Assembly (NCBI GenBank): GCA_002898315.1 | Contig: BEHV01000014.1 | Coordinates: 1-47,545, forward strand | Length of the DNA: 47,545 nt | DNA from: a bacterium HR19 | GTDB taxonomy: Bacteria > Calescibacteriota > Calescibacteriia > Calescibacteriales > Calescibacteriaceae | Direction of reading: 5' to 3' | Shown here: positions 25,821 through 35,413 of the stretch, piece after piece | Layout of the letters: each line of letters begins with the position of its first letter | Numbering within the stretch: the stretch's first letter is position 1 | Notes under the pieces: model-generated | Seen by the model: the letters and a program-made list of their open reading frames with translations, nothing else | The model's database searches: none | Told to the model about the DNA's origin: nothing | Translations under genes and position numbers: made by a program

Positions 25821-26723
25821 ATGGAGGTCGCCTTTTTAGGTCTTGGGAACCTCGGGAGAGCAATAGCAAAAAGGTTAAAAGATGTCTTCGGAAAAGAAAT
25901 CACCCTGTATGTATGGACAAGAGATATCTCAAAAGCAGAACTTGTATCATCTGAGCTGGGAGCTATAAGATTGCTTTCACCTTCAAAAATTCCAGAAAGC
26001 GTGAGATTTGTTTTTTTATGCCTATTTGATAGCAATGCGGTAGAAGAAACAATTAAAAAAATCTCAACAAAAAACAAAATACTGATTGACCTTACAACAA
26101 ATTTTCCAGATAAAGTTTTGATTTTTGAATCTTACACAAGAGAAAACGGAGGAGAATATGTAGAATCGCCTGTTTTAGGTAGTGTTATTCCGGCTTCTCA
26201 GGGAAAGCTCACAGCAATTGTAGCATGCAGAAAAAACATATTTGATGAGTCAGAAAAACTTATAAAAGCAATAGCTGAAAAAATATTTTTCATCGGAGAA
26301 GAATTTTCAAAGCCATCAATTTTGAAGCTTATAAACAACCTTGTTCTTGGAAGTTTTATGTTAGCTATCGGAGAGGCAGTAGCTATCGGAGAAAAAATGG
26401 GGTTCACACCTGAGCTTATCGTAGATATTCTCTTGTCGGGAGCTGGAAAATCTGCAATTCTTGAAGCGAAAAAATCAAAAATTATCTCAAAGGAGTTTTC
26501 TCCACATTTTTCTGTATCTCTAATAGCAAAAGACCTAAAATATCTTGAAGAATTTTTAAAAGAGAAAATGGGAGAGCGAGATTTTTTCTTCTCAAAGACA
26601 AAAGAGATATTTGAAAGAGCAAAAAACAATCACTTCGCACAGCTTGACTTCTCATCTGTATATGCCTTCATACTCAAAAATCTGGAAGATAAGAAAACAA
26701 ATAAAGAAAATCACAAAAAATAA
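25821..26723 (+). CDS. NAD(P)-dependent beta-hydroxyacid dehydrogenase (3-hydroxyisobutyrate dehydrogenase family)
   Basis: 300 residues. The N-terminal Rossmann motif is FLGLGNLGRAIAKRL. The substrate-binding block is ESPVLGSVIPASQGKLTAIV, equivalent to DAPVSGG...GTL. The catalytic Lys lies in ILKLINNLVLGSFMLAIGEA. It oxidises short beta-hydroxyacids or reduces semialdehydes (glyoxylate/succinic semialdehyde reductase type); the exact substrate is not resolvable. It is close to the genes on both sides (about 25 and 8 bases). Confidence 0.9.
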   Translation: MEVAFLGLGNLGRAIAKRLKDVFGKEITLYVWTRDISKAELVSSELGAIRLLSPSKIPESVRFVFLCLFDSNAVEETIKKISTKNKILIDLTTNFPDKVLIFESYTRENGGEYVESPVLGSVIPASQGKLTAIVACRKNIFDESEKLIKAIAEKIFFIGEEFSKPSILKLINNLVLGSFMLAIGEAVAIGEKMGFTPELIVDILLSGAGKSAILEAKKSKIISKEFSPHFSVSLIAKDLKYLEEFLKEKMGERDFFFSKTKEIFERAKNNHFAQLDFSSVYAFILKNLEDKKTNKENHKK

Positions 26724-26731
26724 AAAGGTAT

Positions 26732-27601
26732 ATGAACTTTGAAAAAATACTCCTGTTTTTCAAACCAGGGTTAGATATAAGAGAAATTCTCTCCATAGCG
26801 GGAAAGCTCTCAAAATTCGGAAAAAAAATATACATATTGAAAGAACCATACAGCCAAGAATTCCTCAAAATAGCAGAAAAAAACAATATCAAAATAAATG
26901 TCATTGAAAGTGAAAAACTGAAAGAAGAAGGTATAGAACTCATCACAGTTTTAGGTGGTGATGGAGCAATTTTAAGAGCATTTCACAAAATAATAGAGTC
27001 AAAAACAAATATCCCTGTTCTCGGAATAAACATGGGAAGAGTTGGGTTTCTCTCCTTCGGAACAGAAGAGAAGTCAGACGATGTTATTCAAAACATTTTT
27101 GAGGGAAAATTCAGAATAGAAAAAAGAAAAACATTAGAAGGAGAAATTCTCGGAAAGAAAATATACGCGGTAAATGATTTCGTCATAAAAAGTTCAGATG
27201 GATTAGCTGATTTTGAACTTAAAACAGAAAAAGAGTATATCGGATCAGTAAGAGCAGATGGTGTAGTTATATCATCTCAGATCGGCTCAACAGCTTACAA
27301 TATATCAGTAGGCGGTCCAGTAGTATATCCTGACCTTGAAGTGATAATCGTATCTTTTATCGCTCCCTTCTCACTTTCAGCAAGACCAATAGTACTTTCA
27401 GAAAAGAACAAAATATTTGTTGAGGTGAAAACCAGCTTCGTCGTTTTTGCAGATGGGAAGAAAATGGAACTCCCTCAAACCAAAGAAGAAAAAAAAGTCC
27501 TTTCTTTTCAATTATCTGATTTCCAGATAAAACTTGTAAAAGGAGAAAAATCAAGCTTCTTCCAATCTTTGAGAACCAAACTCAAATGGCTTGAACAATA
27601 A
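26732..27601 (+). CDS. nadK: NAD kinase
   Basis: 289 residues. It phosphorylates NAD to NADP. It carries TVLGGDGAILRAFH (the GGDG motif), GINMGRVGFLSF, VNDFVI and the active-site loop ADGVVISSQIGSTAYN...GGPVVYPD. It is the last gene of the plus-strand run and is next to an NAD(P)-dependent dehydrogenase. The run converges on the ligase/TPR gene with 30 bases between and no hairpin seen. Confidence 0.96.
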   Translation: MNFEKILLFFKPGLDIREILSIAGKLSKFGKKIYILKEPYSQEFLKIAEKNNIKINVIESEKLKEEGIELITVLGGDGAILRAFHKIIESKTNIPVLGINMGRVGFLSFGTEEKSDDVIQNIFEGKFRIEKRKTLEGEILGKKIYAVNDFVIKSSDGLADFELKTEKEYIGSVRADGVVISSQIGSTAYNISVGGPVVYPDLEVIIVSFIAPFSLSARPIVLSEKNKIFVEVKTSFVVFADGKKMELPQTKEEKKVLSFQLSDFQIKLVKGEKSSFFQSLRTKLKWLEQ

Positions 27602-27631
27602 CCGCTCAAAATCTATATCAAAAGCAAAATT

Positions 27632-30106
27632 TCACATCTCCTTATCAAATAAAATTGACTTCAAAAATTTGTCTCTATAAGCTCTATCTATCAAAGAAGG
27701 GTCAACTTCTGTGGCAAGAGAAAGATATTCCATAGCTTTATCTTTATCACCTTTCGCAGCGTAAAGAGAAGCTAAATTGAAAAACTTAGCGCCTTTTTCT
27801 TTATAGTCCTGAGGTTCTATTGAGTTCAAAATGCTCTCCGCTAAATCAAATTTTCCAAGGTTTATATAAACAGTGGAGAGATTTACAAGTATTCTTGTAT
27901 CTTGCGGCCTTATGCTTTTTGCTGCTTCAAGAAAACCCTTCGCTTTTTCATAATCTTTAAGTTGGGCATAGCTCAGCCCAATAGCAGAAAGAGCTAAAAA
28001 CCTCACCTCGTTCTCATCAAATATCCTCTCCGGAATCTTCAATTTGTAATCTTTCACAGAAGGAGAATTTTCTATTTCAGCAATAGCCCTTTGACCATAT
28101 TCTATCGCCTTTGCATAATCTCCCTTCATATAGTATGCGTTCGCAACAATAGCATAAGCTTCGGGAATATTCGCTGGATTAGAATAAGTTGAACTCATAA
28201 CATATTCAATACCCTTATCTATTTGACCAAGCTGAATGTACATTCTTCCAAGCTCTCTTCTGCCTTTCCCAAAATACGGAACATATTTCAGCGTCTCCTC
28301 AAGAAGAGCAAGAGTTCTGGGATTGAGCATACCACCGTTTTTCCCAAGATAAAGATATGCAAGGTCGTAGTACGTTCTTTCAGCGGGATTATCAAATTGC
28401 AAGGAAGCCAAGTAATACTTTTCAGCTACATCAAAGTTTCTGAACCTCTTCTGCCACTGAGCAATTCTGTAATATATTTCGGCTAACATAAGGTTTCTAG
28501 ATGCAAAGAATCCTATGCTTGCCCTGCAAGGGAACCTTCTTATATCGCAAGACAACTTATCAAAGCCCTTTTTGCCCTGACATACAGGTATTCCGTTAAT
28601 ACACGGAAACCCCAAAGAGCCAGCAAAAATCAGCAAAGATACCCCTGCTGTAACCCACTTAGAAGTATGAGTATCAAACTCAATATACTCTTCTCCTCTG
28701 ATTCGGGAGTGGAAGAGTTCAATAAATCCGATGTAGAACCAGAACATGATAACAGACCCCGGCCACTGCAAAGAAAAATTAAAAGACGCCCCCGCAAGAG
28801 TAGAAAAAATTCCCAGAAACAACCCCGTTGATACGAAAAAAAATTCTTCGTTCTCTTTTTTTCCACCAGCGTTGAAAATCTCAAGATACATCTTGAAAAC
28901 CAAAAATATTATGGAGATAAAGAGGGCAAAACCTATTATGCCCAAATCAGCGAAAATCTGGAGATATTCGTTATGAGCTTTATCTACTCGTGTGTTGGTG
29001 TACATCGTCGCCTCGTCTAAAAGTCGCGGAGCATATCTCCACGAAAATATCTCAAAATTACCCCCACCGACACCGATAACTGGATTTTGTTTTATCATCT
29101 CAATACCACCAGACCAAGCCAAAACCCTTGTAGAAACAGAGGAACCAGGTCCAAGCTCAACAAAAGTTTTAAATCTCTCTATTATGCTTCTCCCATAATC
29201 AGTGTAAAACAGGAGTAGTACTATTATAACAACGCTCGCAGAAAAAGAAGGAATAAAATACTTCAAAATTTTCCTCCAATCTGCTTTCCTTGAAAAGTGA
29301 AGGAGTAAAATCATTGTTAGAGTTATAAGGAAGACAATAGTTCCAACCCAGCCCGCTCTATTTTTTGCTCCAACAATATAACCAAAAGTAATAGCAGAAG
29401 AAATAATAAATATGGTCTTCAAAATCGGATTTTTCTCTACTATTGCAAAAGCAACAGTAAGAGGGAAAGCTAAAAGGAGATACTCCACAGCAAAATTAGA
29501 AAGTCCAAAAGTCGTTATGGGGTTTGGATTACCATACTGATCAGGTGGCATAGGAAAAACTCCAAGAAGCTGTAATATACCGTACCCAGAAACCACCGAA
29601 GATGTGAAAGATGTAAAAATAGCAATAACTTTCAGTTCTCTTTCCGAAAGAGAAAGGAATTGCAAAGCTAAATAAGATAAAATCCCCGGAGCTATCATAA
29701 CTGCGAGATTCTGCGTCTTATAAGGGTTATAAGCCCAAAAAGCAGATACAATACCCCAGATGATAAAAGCGGAAACAGGAATAAGAGTATGAGGGAAATT
29801 AAAAGAAATCTTTCTATCGTTCTTGAAGTAAAGATATATCAGAGCAGGGACCGAAAGAAGTATAGATAAATACGCTACTGATATCTTTGACCACACAAAC
29901 TCTATCTCATATTTGAAAAGTGGAGGAACTGAAACAAACAGAACAAAAGGTAAGACCTTCAGGAAAAAGGTAAGAGAAAAGAAGTTCTCTTGAGCGACTT
30001 CGGCGGAGACACTCTTCTTATCAATCGCTCCTTTAAAATCTCCCTTCTTTTCCTTCTCAACCGCTCTCTTCTGCAAACTCTTTACTTTCCCTTGATCACC
30101 TTTCAT
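27632..30106 (-). CDS. O-antigen ligase/Wzy-family membrane protein with C-terminal TPR domain
   Basis: 824 residues. After a charged cytoplasmic start (about 45 residues) there are about 11-12 membrane helices to residue 510. The Wzy_C core includes GVGGGNFEIFSWRY and KAHNEYLQIFADLG, with the family's periplasmic His. Residues about 545-820 form TPR repeats (AEKYYLASLQFDNPAERTYY, YAKAIEYGQRAIAE, YEKAKGFLEAAKSI, KDKAMEYLSLATEVDPSL). It links or polymerises sugars on lipid carriers at the periplasmic face, or modifies secreted glycoproteins. The TPR part should be periplasmic or extracytoplasmic. No adjacent glycosyltransferase genes define a pathway. Confidence 0.88.
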   Translation of the reverse strand: MKGDQGKVKSLQKRAVEKEKKGDFKGAIDKKSVSAEVAQENFFSLTFFLKVLPFVLFVSVPPLFKYEIEFVWSKISVAYLSILLSVPALIYLYFKNDRKISFNFPHTLIPVSAFIIWGIVSAFWAYNPYKTQNLAVMIAPGILSYLALQFLSLSERELKVIAIFTSFTSSVVSGYGILQLLGVFPMPPDQYGNPNPITTFGLSNFAVEYLLLAFPLTVAFAIVEKNPILKTIFIISSAITFGYIVGAKNRAGWVGTIVFLITLTMILLLHFSRKADWRKILKYFIPSFSASVVIIVLLLFYTDYGRSIIERFKTFVELGPGSSVSTRVLAWSGGIEMIKQNPVIGVGGGNFEIFSWRYAPRLLDEATMYTNTRVDKAHNEYLQIFADLGIIGFALFISIIFLVFKMYLEIFNAGGKKENEEFFFVSTGLFLGIFSTLAGASFNFSLQWPGSVIMFWFYIGFIELFHSRIRGEEYIEFDTHTSKWVTAGVSLLIFAGSLGFPCINGIPVCQGKKGFDKLSCDIRRFPCRASIGFFASRNLMLAEIYYRIAQWQKRFRNFDVAEKYYLASLQFDNPAERTYYDLAYLYLGKNGGMLNPRTLALLEETLKYVPYFGKGRRELGRMYIQLGQIDKGIEYVMSSTYSNPANIPEAYAIVANAYYMKGDYAKAIEYGQRAIAEIENSPSVKDYKLKIPERIFDENEVRFLALSAIGLSYAQLKDYEKAKGFLEAAKSIRPQDTRILVNLSTVYINLGKFDLAESILNSIEPQDYKEKGAKFFNLASLYAAKGDKDKAMEYLSLATEVDPSLIDRAYRDKFLKSILFDKEM

Positions 30107-30175
30107 AAAAACAAAATTTAAAACAAATTTTCAATTGATATTTTTCTATTAAGTTTCTATGATATAAAATTAAAA

Positions 30176-30811
30176 TTACCTTTGCGGAGTTATAATCACA
30201 CCTTTTCCCCCAATTATATCTTTATGCCTTACTTCAACTATCATTCTGAGTTTTCTGGTTTTATCTCTGCCGTATTTAAATTCTGCGTTTATCTCTAAAA
30301 ATTTTGGTACTCCATCCTGCTGATTCCACCTTTCCTGCCATCCCTTATCTCCAAAAACCCTCACATCAAATGTTTTTATCCCTTCAACAACCTTTACAGC
30401 AACACCTCCTGTTTTCAAGTCGCCATCTAATTTCAAATCAACTCTTTTGAACATAACAGCTGTATCACTACCCTTTTCTGGCTCAAAAAAGTACTCAATC
30501 TCTTTATGTCCCCCATAATAAGTAGTAAAAGCAATATCATCAAACGGTCTCCCGAAATAACCGACCTCTTGAAGTATAAAACCGCATTTTATTCCACAAT
30601 AATAAAGTGATTCAATCTCTCTTTTCAGTTCATTCATAACAAAAAGAACCGAAACCTCCCTATCTGCTCCCTTCTCTATAAACTCCCTTGAATTCAGAGT
30701 ATTTATAACAATCCCGAAAAGAACTGCAAGAGAAAAAGAAACGATAAATATAGATACCAGAACCTCAACGAGCGTAAAAGCTCTTTTCATCTGTGAGAAA
30801 ATTTTAATCAT
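30176..30811 (-). CDS. Type II secretion/type IV pilus pseudopilin (GspJ-like)
   Basis: 211 residues. The prepilin signal MKRAFTLVEVLVSIFIVSF carries the methylated Phe and the Glu at +5; cleavage would follow Ala. It could start at ATG 30811 or, more in keeping with short leader peptides, at ATG 30790. The globular part (SLYYCGIKCGFILQEVG, GWQERWNQQDGVPKFLEI) matches minor pseudopilins of the GspJ/PulJ type, which cap the pseudopilus. No other secretion genes are in the window. Confidence 0.82.
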   Translation of the reverse strand: MIKIFSQMKRAFTLVEVLVSIFIVSFSLAVLFGIVINTLNSREFIEKGADREVSVLFVMNELKREIESLYYCGIKCGFILQEVGYFGRPFDDIAFTTYYGGHKEIEYFFEPEKGSDTAVMFKRVDLKLDGDLKTGGVAVKVVEGIKTFDVRVFGDKGWQERWNQQDGVPKFLEINAEFKYGRDKTRKLRMIVEVRHKDIIGGKGVIITPQR

Positions 30812-30894
30812 AAAACCATAATCTATTGGAAACAGAGAGAAATCAAAAGTGAAGAAAACAAAGGTGACTTACAGGATGCGAGAAAAATAAAAAT

Positions 30895-31821
30895 TCAATC
30901 CACAAACTTAACAACTTCTTCTTGAAGGGTTAATTTCTTCTGTTCCTTCACTTTTTCTTTGACATAGTTTATCAGGTCATCTGCTTCCTGGAAGCAAGCT
31001 CCTCCTTCATTCTCAATAAAATTAGCGTGTATTGAAGATATTTTTACTCTTTTTGTCATTTTAAAACCTTTCAGACCGACTTCTTCTATTATTTTCCCGG
31101 CAGATTCTCCGTTGCTTGGATTCTTGAATATGCAACCGAATGTTTTTGAATTCACAGGTTGCGTCTCAAATCTCTTTTTGAGATATTTTGAAACCTTATC
31201 TCTAACATCTCCTGGCTTTGCCTTCCCGAAACGGAAAGAAGCAGAAAGAATAACCTGATTATTCTGTATGCTACTCCATCTATAACCGAAGGTAGGTTTT
31301 AAGTTTTCTATATTCATCTCGCCGTCGCTTATAGTTATGACTTCAACATTTTGGACAAATTCAGAAATGCACCCGAGGCGAGTTCCGGAATTCATCTTAA
31401 TAGCTCCACCAATACAACCGGGAATACCCGAAATCTTCTCAACACCTTCAAAACCTTTCTTTATTCCGAGAGCAACAAGAAACTGAAGAGAAACACCAGA
31501 ACCAAGACGGACATAAAAGTAGTTCCCGTCCTCCCACTCTTTACAGAACTCAAATCTGTGAAGGGAAACAACGACACGCGGAATCTTTCCATCTCTCACA
31601 AGAAGCTTTGAACCATTACCAACTATCCAGAAAGGGATCTGATTTTTATGAATATACTCCAAGACCTTCTGAATATCTTGCAATGTTTTTGGAAATACAA
31701 AACAATAAGGTTCTCCACCTATTCCTACCGTTGTTATATCAGAAAATCTGAGAATTTTTGAATCAACACCGAGGTTTTTCAAGTCACACAAAATACCCCG
31801 TCTCTCCTCGTCAAACCGCAT
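30895..31821 (-). CDS. murB: UDP-N-acetylenolpyruvoylglucosamine reductase
   Basis: 309 residues from ATG 31821; a TTG at 31827 is a possible alternative. It makes UDP-MurNAc in peptidoglycan synthesis, using FAD. It has TTVGIGGEPYCFVFP, the FAD-binding IVGNGSKLLV, SGIPGCIGGAIKMNSGT, the GCIFKNP block with catalytic Ser in GESAGKIIEEVGLKG, and the C-terminal HANFIENEGGA. The length and the absence of the E. coli extra loop suit the type II enzyme. Confidence 0.96.
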   Translation of the reverse strand: MRFDEERRGILCDLKNLGVDSKILRFSDITTVGIGGEPYCFVFPKTLQDIQKVLEYIHKNQIPFWIVGNGSKLLVRDGKIPRVVVSLHRFEFCKEWEDGNYFYVRLGSGVSLQFLVALGIKKGFEGVEKISGIPGCIGGAIKMNSGTRLGCISEFVQNVEVITISDGEMNIENLKPTFGYRWSSIQNNQVILSASFRFGKAKPGDVRDKVSKYLKKRFETQPVNSKTFGCIFKNPSNGESAGKIIEEVGLKGFKMTKRVKISSIHANFIENEGGACFQEADDLINYVKEKVKEQKKLTLQEEVVKFVD

Positions 31822-31924
31822 ACGCAAAATTTTATAATCAAAATTAAATTTTTGATTTTTGTAAAAATATTTTCTGAAAACTGAAAAAATAAAAAAAGAA
31901 AAAAATTTCTTCCTATCTCATAAA

Positions 31925-33700
31925 ATGAAGGAACTGGAAAATTGGGTTGAAGAGCAGGCGAAAATCCTGAAACCAAAAGAAATAGTTTGGATAAGTGAAG
32001 GAGAAGGAAAAGAATTAGAGAATTTGGTGACACAAGCCCTGAAAGAAAATTTTATCGGAGGAAAAGTTCTTTATGAACTGAATCAAACACCTTTTCCGCA
32101 CTCGTTTCTGCATAGGTCCCATCCTGAAGATGTTGCAAGAACCGAACACAGAACCTTTTTATCTTTCAAAGATAAAAACCTCGCAGGTCCCACCAATAAC
32201 TTCATGGGAATTCAGGAAGCAAAAGAGCTTATCTACAACCTATCAAAAAACGCTATGGAAGGCAGAAAAATGTATGTTATTCCTTTCATAATGGGGAACC
32301 CTGATTCTCATTATTCTCTTCCCTGCGTGCAAATAACCGACTCAATATATGTCGCAATATCAATGTGCATAATGACAAGAGCTGGAAAAGTAGCATTGGA
32401 AAAAATAAAAGAGAGAGGGAAGTTTATAAAAGGTATCCACTCTCTTGGAAATCTTGATAAAGACAAAAAATACATAATCCATTTTCCAGAAGAAGAGCTT
32501 GTTGTATCTTTAAATTCTGGTTATGGTGGAAATGCTCTTTTGGGGAAAAAATGCATTGCATTGAGAATTGCATCTTATAAAGGATGGTGCGAGGGATGGC
32601 TTGCAGAACACATGCTCATCATAGAAGTTGAAAATCCAGAAGGGAAAAAATTTTACTTTGCAGCAGCAGCACCTTCTGCATCCGGAAAAACAAACCTCGC
32701 CCTCCTCTCGCCAACACTTCCTGGCTGGAAAGTGAGAACTTTGGGCGATGACATAGCATGGATACACATCGGAGATGATGGTAAACTATATGCTCTAAAC
32801 CCCGAGGCGGGTTTCTTCGGAGTCGCTCCCGGAACCTCTTCAAAAACAAACCCAAACATGATAAAGACGCTAAAATCAGGCAAACACCTTGTGACAATAT
32901 TCACAAATGTCGCTCTTGACCCTGAAAACCTTATACCATGGTGGGAAGGATTAGAGCCAGACATTCCCAAACCCAAAAAGCTTCTTGACTGGCAGGGAAA
33001 ATACTGGGATTCATCTTCTGGCTTACCCGCAGCTCATCCGAATTCAAGATTCACAGTATCTATAAGAAACTGCCCCATTCTCTCGCCAGAATACGATAAC
33101 CCGAAAGGAGTCCCCCTAGATGGTATAATCTTTGGCAGTAGGAGAAGTAGCACAATTCCCCTCGTGTTTGAAGCAAAAGATTGGCAAACAGGAATATTCT
33201 TTGCCGCAACAATGGGAGCAGAAACCACCGCAGCAGCCGAAGGAAAAGTAGGAATTGTGAGACGAGACCCGTTTTCAATGCTCCCTTTCTGTGGATACAA
33301 CATGGCGTATTACTTCAAGCACTGGCTCAAAATAGGTAAAATAGCCAAAAACAAACCAAAAATATTTTTCGTCAACTGGTTCAGAAAAAAAGATGGCTAC
33401 TTCGTATGGCCCGGATTTGGAGAAAATATAAGAGTGATAAAATGGATGATAGATAGAATAGAAGGCAAAGCAAAAGGCGTAGAAAAAGAAATAGGAATAA
33501 TCCCAAAAGAAGAAGAAATAGACCTTTCAGGTTTAGAAATGAAAAGAGAAGATGTTGAATTTGCTCTTTCTCTGAAAAGAGACGAATGGGAAAAAGAAAT
33601 ATCTGATATTGAAGTGTTTTTAAAGTCCTTTGGAGACGAACTTCCAGATGAAATAAGAAAAACTCTTCATTCCATCAAAAAAAAGTTCAAAAATATTTGA
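31925..33700 (+). CDS. pckG: Phosphoenolpyruvate carboxykinase (GTP)
   Basis: 591 residues. It interconverts oxaloacetate and PEP with GTP/GDP. The kinase-1 P-loop is AAAAPSASGKTNLALLSP (about 247-264), the metal/kinase-2 block TLGDDIAWIHI, and NFMGIQ...GRKMYVIPFIMG and GYNMAYYFKHWL are typical. The reactive Cys that most GTP-PEPCKs carry in PSACGKTN is Ser here. It is first in a plus-strand run with a lipid-kinase-like gene, an M50 protease and frr. Confidence 0.96.
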   Translation: MKELENWVEEQAKILKPKEIVWISEGEGKELENLVTQALKENFIGGKVLYELNQTPFPHSFLHRSHPEDVARTEHRTFLSFKDKNLAGPTNNFMGIQEAKELIYNLSKNAMEGRKMYVIPFIMGNPDSHYSLPCVQITDSIYVAISMCIMTRAGKVALEKIKERGKFIKGIHSLGNLDKDKKYIIHFPEEELVVSLNSGYGGNALLGKKCIALRIASYKGWCEGWLAEHMLIIEVENPEGKKFYFAAAAPSASGKTNLALLSPTLPGWKVRTLGDDIAWIHIGDDGKLYALNPEAGFFGVAPGTSSKTNPNMIKTLKSGKHLVTIFTNVALDPENLIPWWEGLEPDIPKPKKLLDWQGKYWDSSSGLPAAHPNSRFTVSIRNCPILSPEYDNPKGVPLDGIIFGSRRSSTIPLVFEAKDWQTGIFFAATMGAETTAAAEGKVGIVRRDPFSMLPFCGYNMAYYFKHWLKIGKIAKNKPKIFFVNWFRKKDGYFVWPGFGENIRVIKWMIDRIEGKAKGVEKEIGIIPKEEEIDLSGLEMKREDVEFALSLKRDEWEKEISDIEVFLKSFGDELPDEIRKTLHSIKKKFKNI

Positions 33701-33712
33701 TTGCCCGCTAAA

Positions 33713-34666
33713 ATGAAAATAGGAGTGATATGTAATATAAACGCTCAAAGAGTCCCCCAAGGAATATCCGCAAGAATAAAAGCCATACTGAAAGACAGCA
33801 TAGAAGTAATTGAGGAGACAAAAAAACTCAAAGATATGAAAGAAATTATTGATGATTACTTTGATAAAGTTGATGTTTGGTGCTTCGTAGGTGGAGATGG
33901 GACTGTAAACCAAGGTCTAACCTATCTCTGGTATAAAACAGGCATGAAAGACGAATTAGATATTCCTGTACTTCACGGGAAAGCCGGCTCTCTGAACGCA
34001 ATTCCAGATAAAATACCTCTCAAAGGAGACCTAGATGACATACTTATTCGGTTCAAAAACTTCCTTGAAGAAAAAAAGGGAATAAGAAAAATTCCAAGAG
34101 ATAATCTGAAAAAACTTAACACAATCAAGTTAAGTATAAAAGGGTATGAAACACCAAAAATATGCTTCAATTTCTTTCTCGGAGTCCCTTTTCTCATCTC
34201 AAAAAAAGTCGTAGAAATGAGGTTGGGGACAAAAAGCAGTATTCTTCAGACAATTTACTCAACAATAGCTAAATTTGTAGTCAGCGGAGGAAGAGAAAAA
34301 CTCATAAAAAAAATAAAAGCGGAAATTGAAATAGAAGGAGCAAAATACCCTTATAAATTCCACTATGTTATAGTCGGCTCAACTTTCAGAGAACCGGCTC
34401 TGTTTTTCAGACCTTTTACAGAAATAGATAAGTATAAATCTGGATTTTTCTTCTTTGTGTACTCCGGCGATGCTTGGACCGCGATAAGAAATTTCAGAAC
34501 TTATGCTCGGGGCAAAAAAAGACCTCCTCACTCTTTCAACGACATAACAAGCAAAGTGTTAATAAAAGCTTGGAGCGGACTGAACTACGATGGAGAAATT
34601 GAAGATAGGGATTTTATTGAGTTCAAAGCCGAAATCGGACCTATTGTCAACCTGATAAAAATATAA
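33713..34666 (+). CDS. Diacylglycerol kinase-family lipid kinase
   Basis: 317 residues from ATG 33713, giving MKIGVICNINAQRV; a TTG at 33701 abuts the PEPCK stop and is less likely. The catalytic nucleotide motif is WCFVGGDGTVNQGL, followed by PVLHGKAGSLNAIP, equivalent to the PLGTxNxxA block. The C-terminal half has the beta-sandwich of the DAGK/LCB-kinase fold. Family members phosphorylate diacylglycerol or sphingoid-like lipids at the membrane. Substrate unknown. Confidence 0.82.
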   Translation: MKIGVICNINAQRVPQGISARIKAILKDSIEVIEETKKLKDMKEIIDDYFDKVDVWCFVGGDGTVNQGLTYLWYKTGMKDELDIPVLHGKAGSLNAIPDKIPLKGDLDDILIRFKNFLEEKKGIRKIPRDNLKKLNTIKLSIKGYETPKICFNFFLGVPFLISKKVVEMRLGTKSSILQTIYSTIAKFVVSGGREKLIKKIKAEIEIEGAKYPYKFHYVIVGSTFREPALFFRPFTEIDKYKSGFFFFVYSGDAWTAIRNFRTYARGKKRPPHSFNDITSKVLIKAWSGLNYDGEIEDRDFIEFKAEIGPIVNLIKI

Positions 34667-34744
34667 AACCAAAACCAAACCATCAAAAAAACTAAAAACA
34701 TAAAAAATCTCCCATCAGAGATAAAAAAGATAAAAATATAAATT

Positions 34745-35359
34745 ATGGTTGAAAAAATCGGCGTTCTTCTTATAGTCATACCTGTTCTTCTTTTTTCTCT
34801 TTCGGTTCATGAGTATGCACACGGATACGTAGCGTGGAAACTCGGAGACCCTACCGCAAAGAGAATGGGAAGATTGACACTCAATCCTCTTTCACATCTT
34901 GACCCTATCGGAGTTCTCTTTGCAGTGTTTTTCCATTTCGGCTGGGCTAAACCTGTTCCCATAAACCCTTTTTATTTCAGAAAACCACTTATGCATCTCG
35001 CAATAGCATCCGCAGCAGGACCGATTTCAAATCTCTTACTATGCTTCGGATTCGCGCTCATTTACAAAATCTCCGAGAAAGCGATCGGTCCCCAAGATTT
35101 TTTACAGAACTTCTTCCTCACCGCATCCTTCATAAACTCTGCTCTTTTTTTCTTCAATTTCATACCTATACCTCCCCTTGATGGTTCAAGAATACTTTTC
35201 GCACTCCTGCCCGGGATGACCCTTGAAAAATCAATGAGATACGAAATCTTGGGTTTTTTAGGAATTTTCATACTTGTACTTTTGAGTAATCTCGGCTTCC
35301 CGATTTTCAACTACATAGTGGTAAAGCCATCGTATATGCTTATTTCCTTCCTCTACTGA
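34745..35359 (+). CDS. Site-2 protease family membrane metalloprotease (M50)
   Basis: 204 residues, five to six hydrophobic segments. The zinc motif HEYAH lies at 21-25 in the first helix (SLSVHEYAHGYVAWKLGD). The second ligand motif is NFIPIPPLDGSRIL with Asp. It is a small M50B type without a PDZ domain, unlike RseP later in this window. It cuts peptides within the membrane; substrate unknown. Confidence 0.92.
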   Translation: MVEKIGVLLIVIPVLLFSLSVHEYAHGYVAWKLGDPTAKRMGRLTLNPLSHLDPIGVLFAVFFHFGWAKPVPINPFYFRKPLMHLAIASAAGPISNLLLCFGFALIYKISEKAIGPQDFLQNFFLTASFINSALFFFNFIPIPPLDGSRILFALLPGMTLEKSMRYEILGFLGIFILVLLSNLGFPIFNYIVVKPSYMLISFLY

Positions 35360-35413
35360 AAAATTTATTGAAATGAAACAAAAAGTGTCCGCCAAAATAA
35401 TTATTCATTAATT

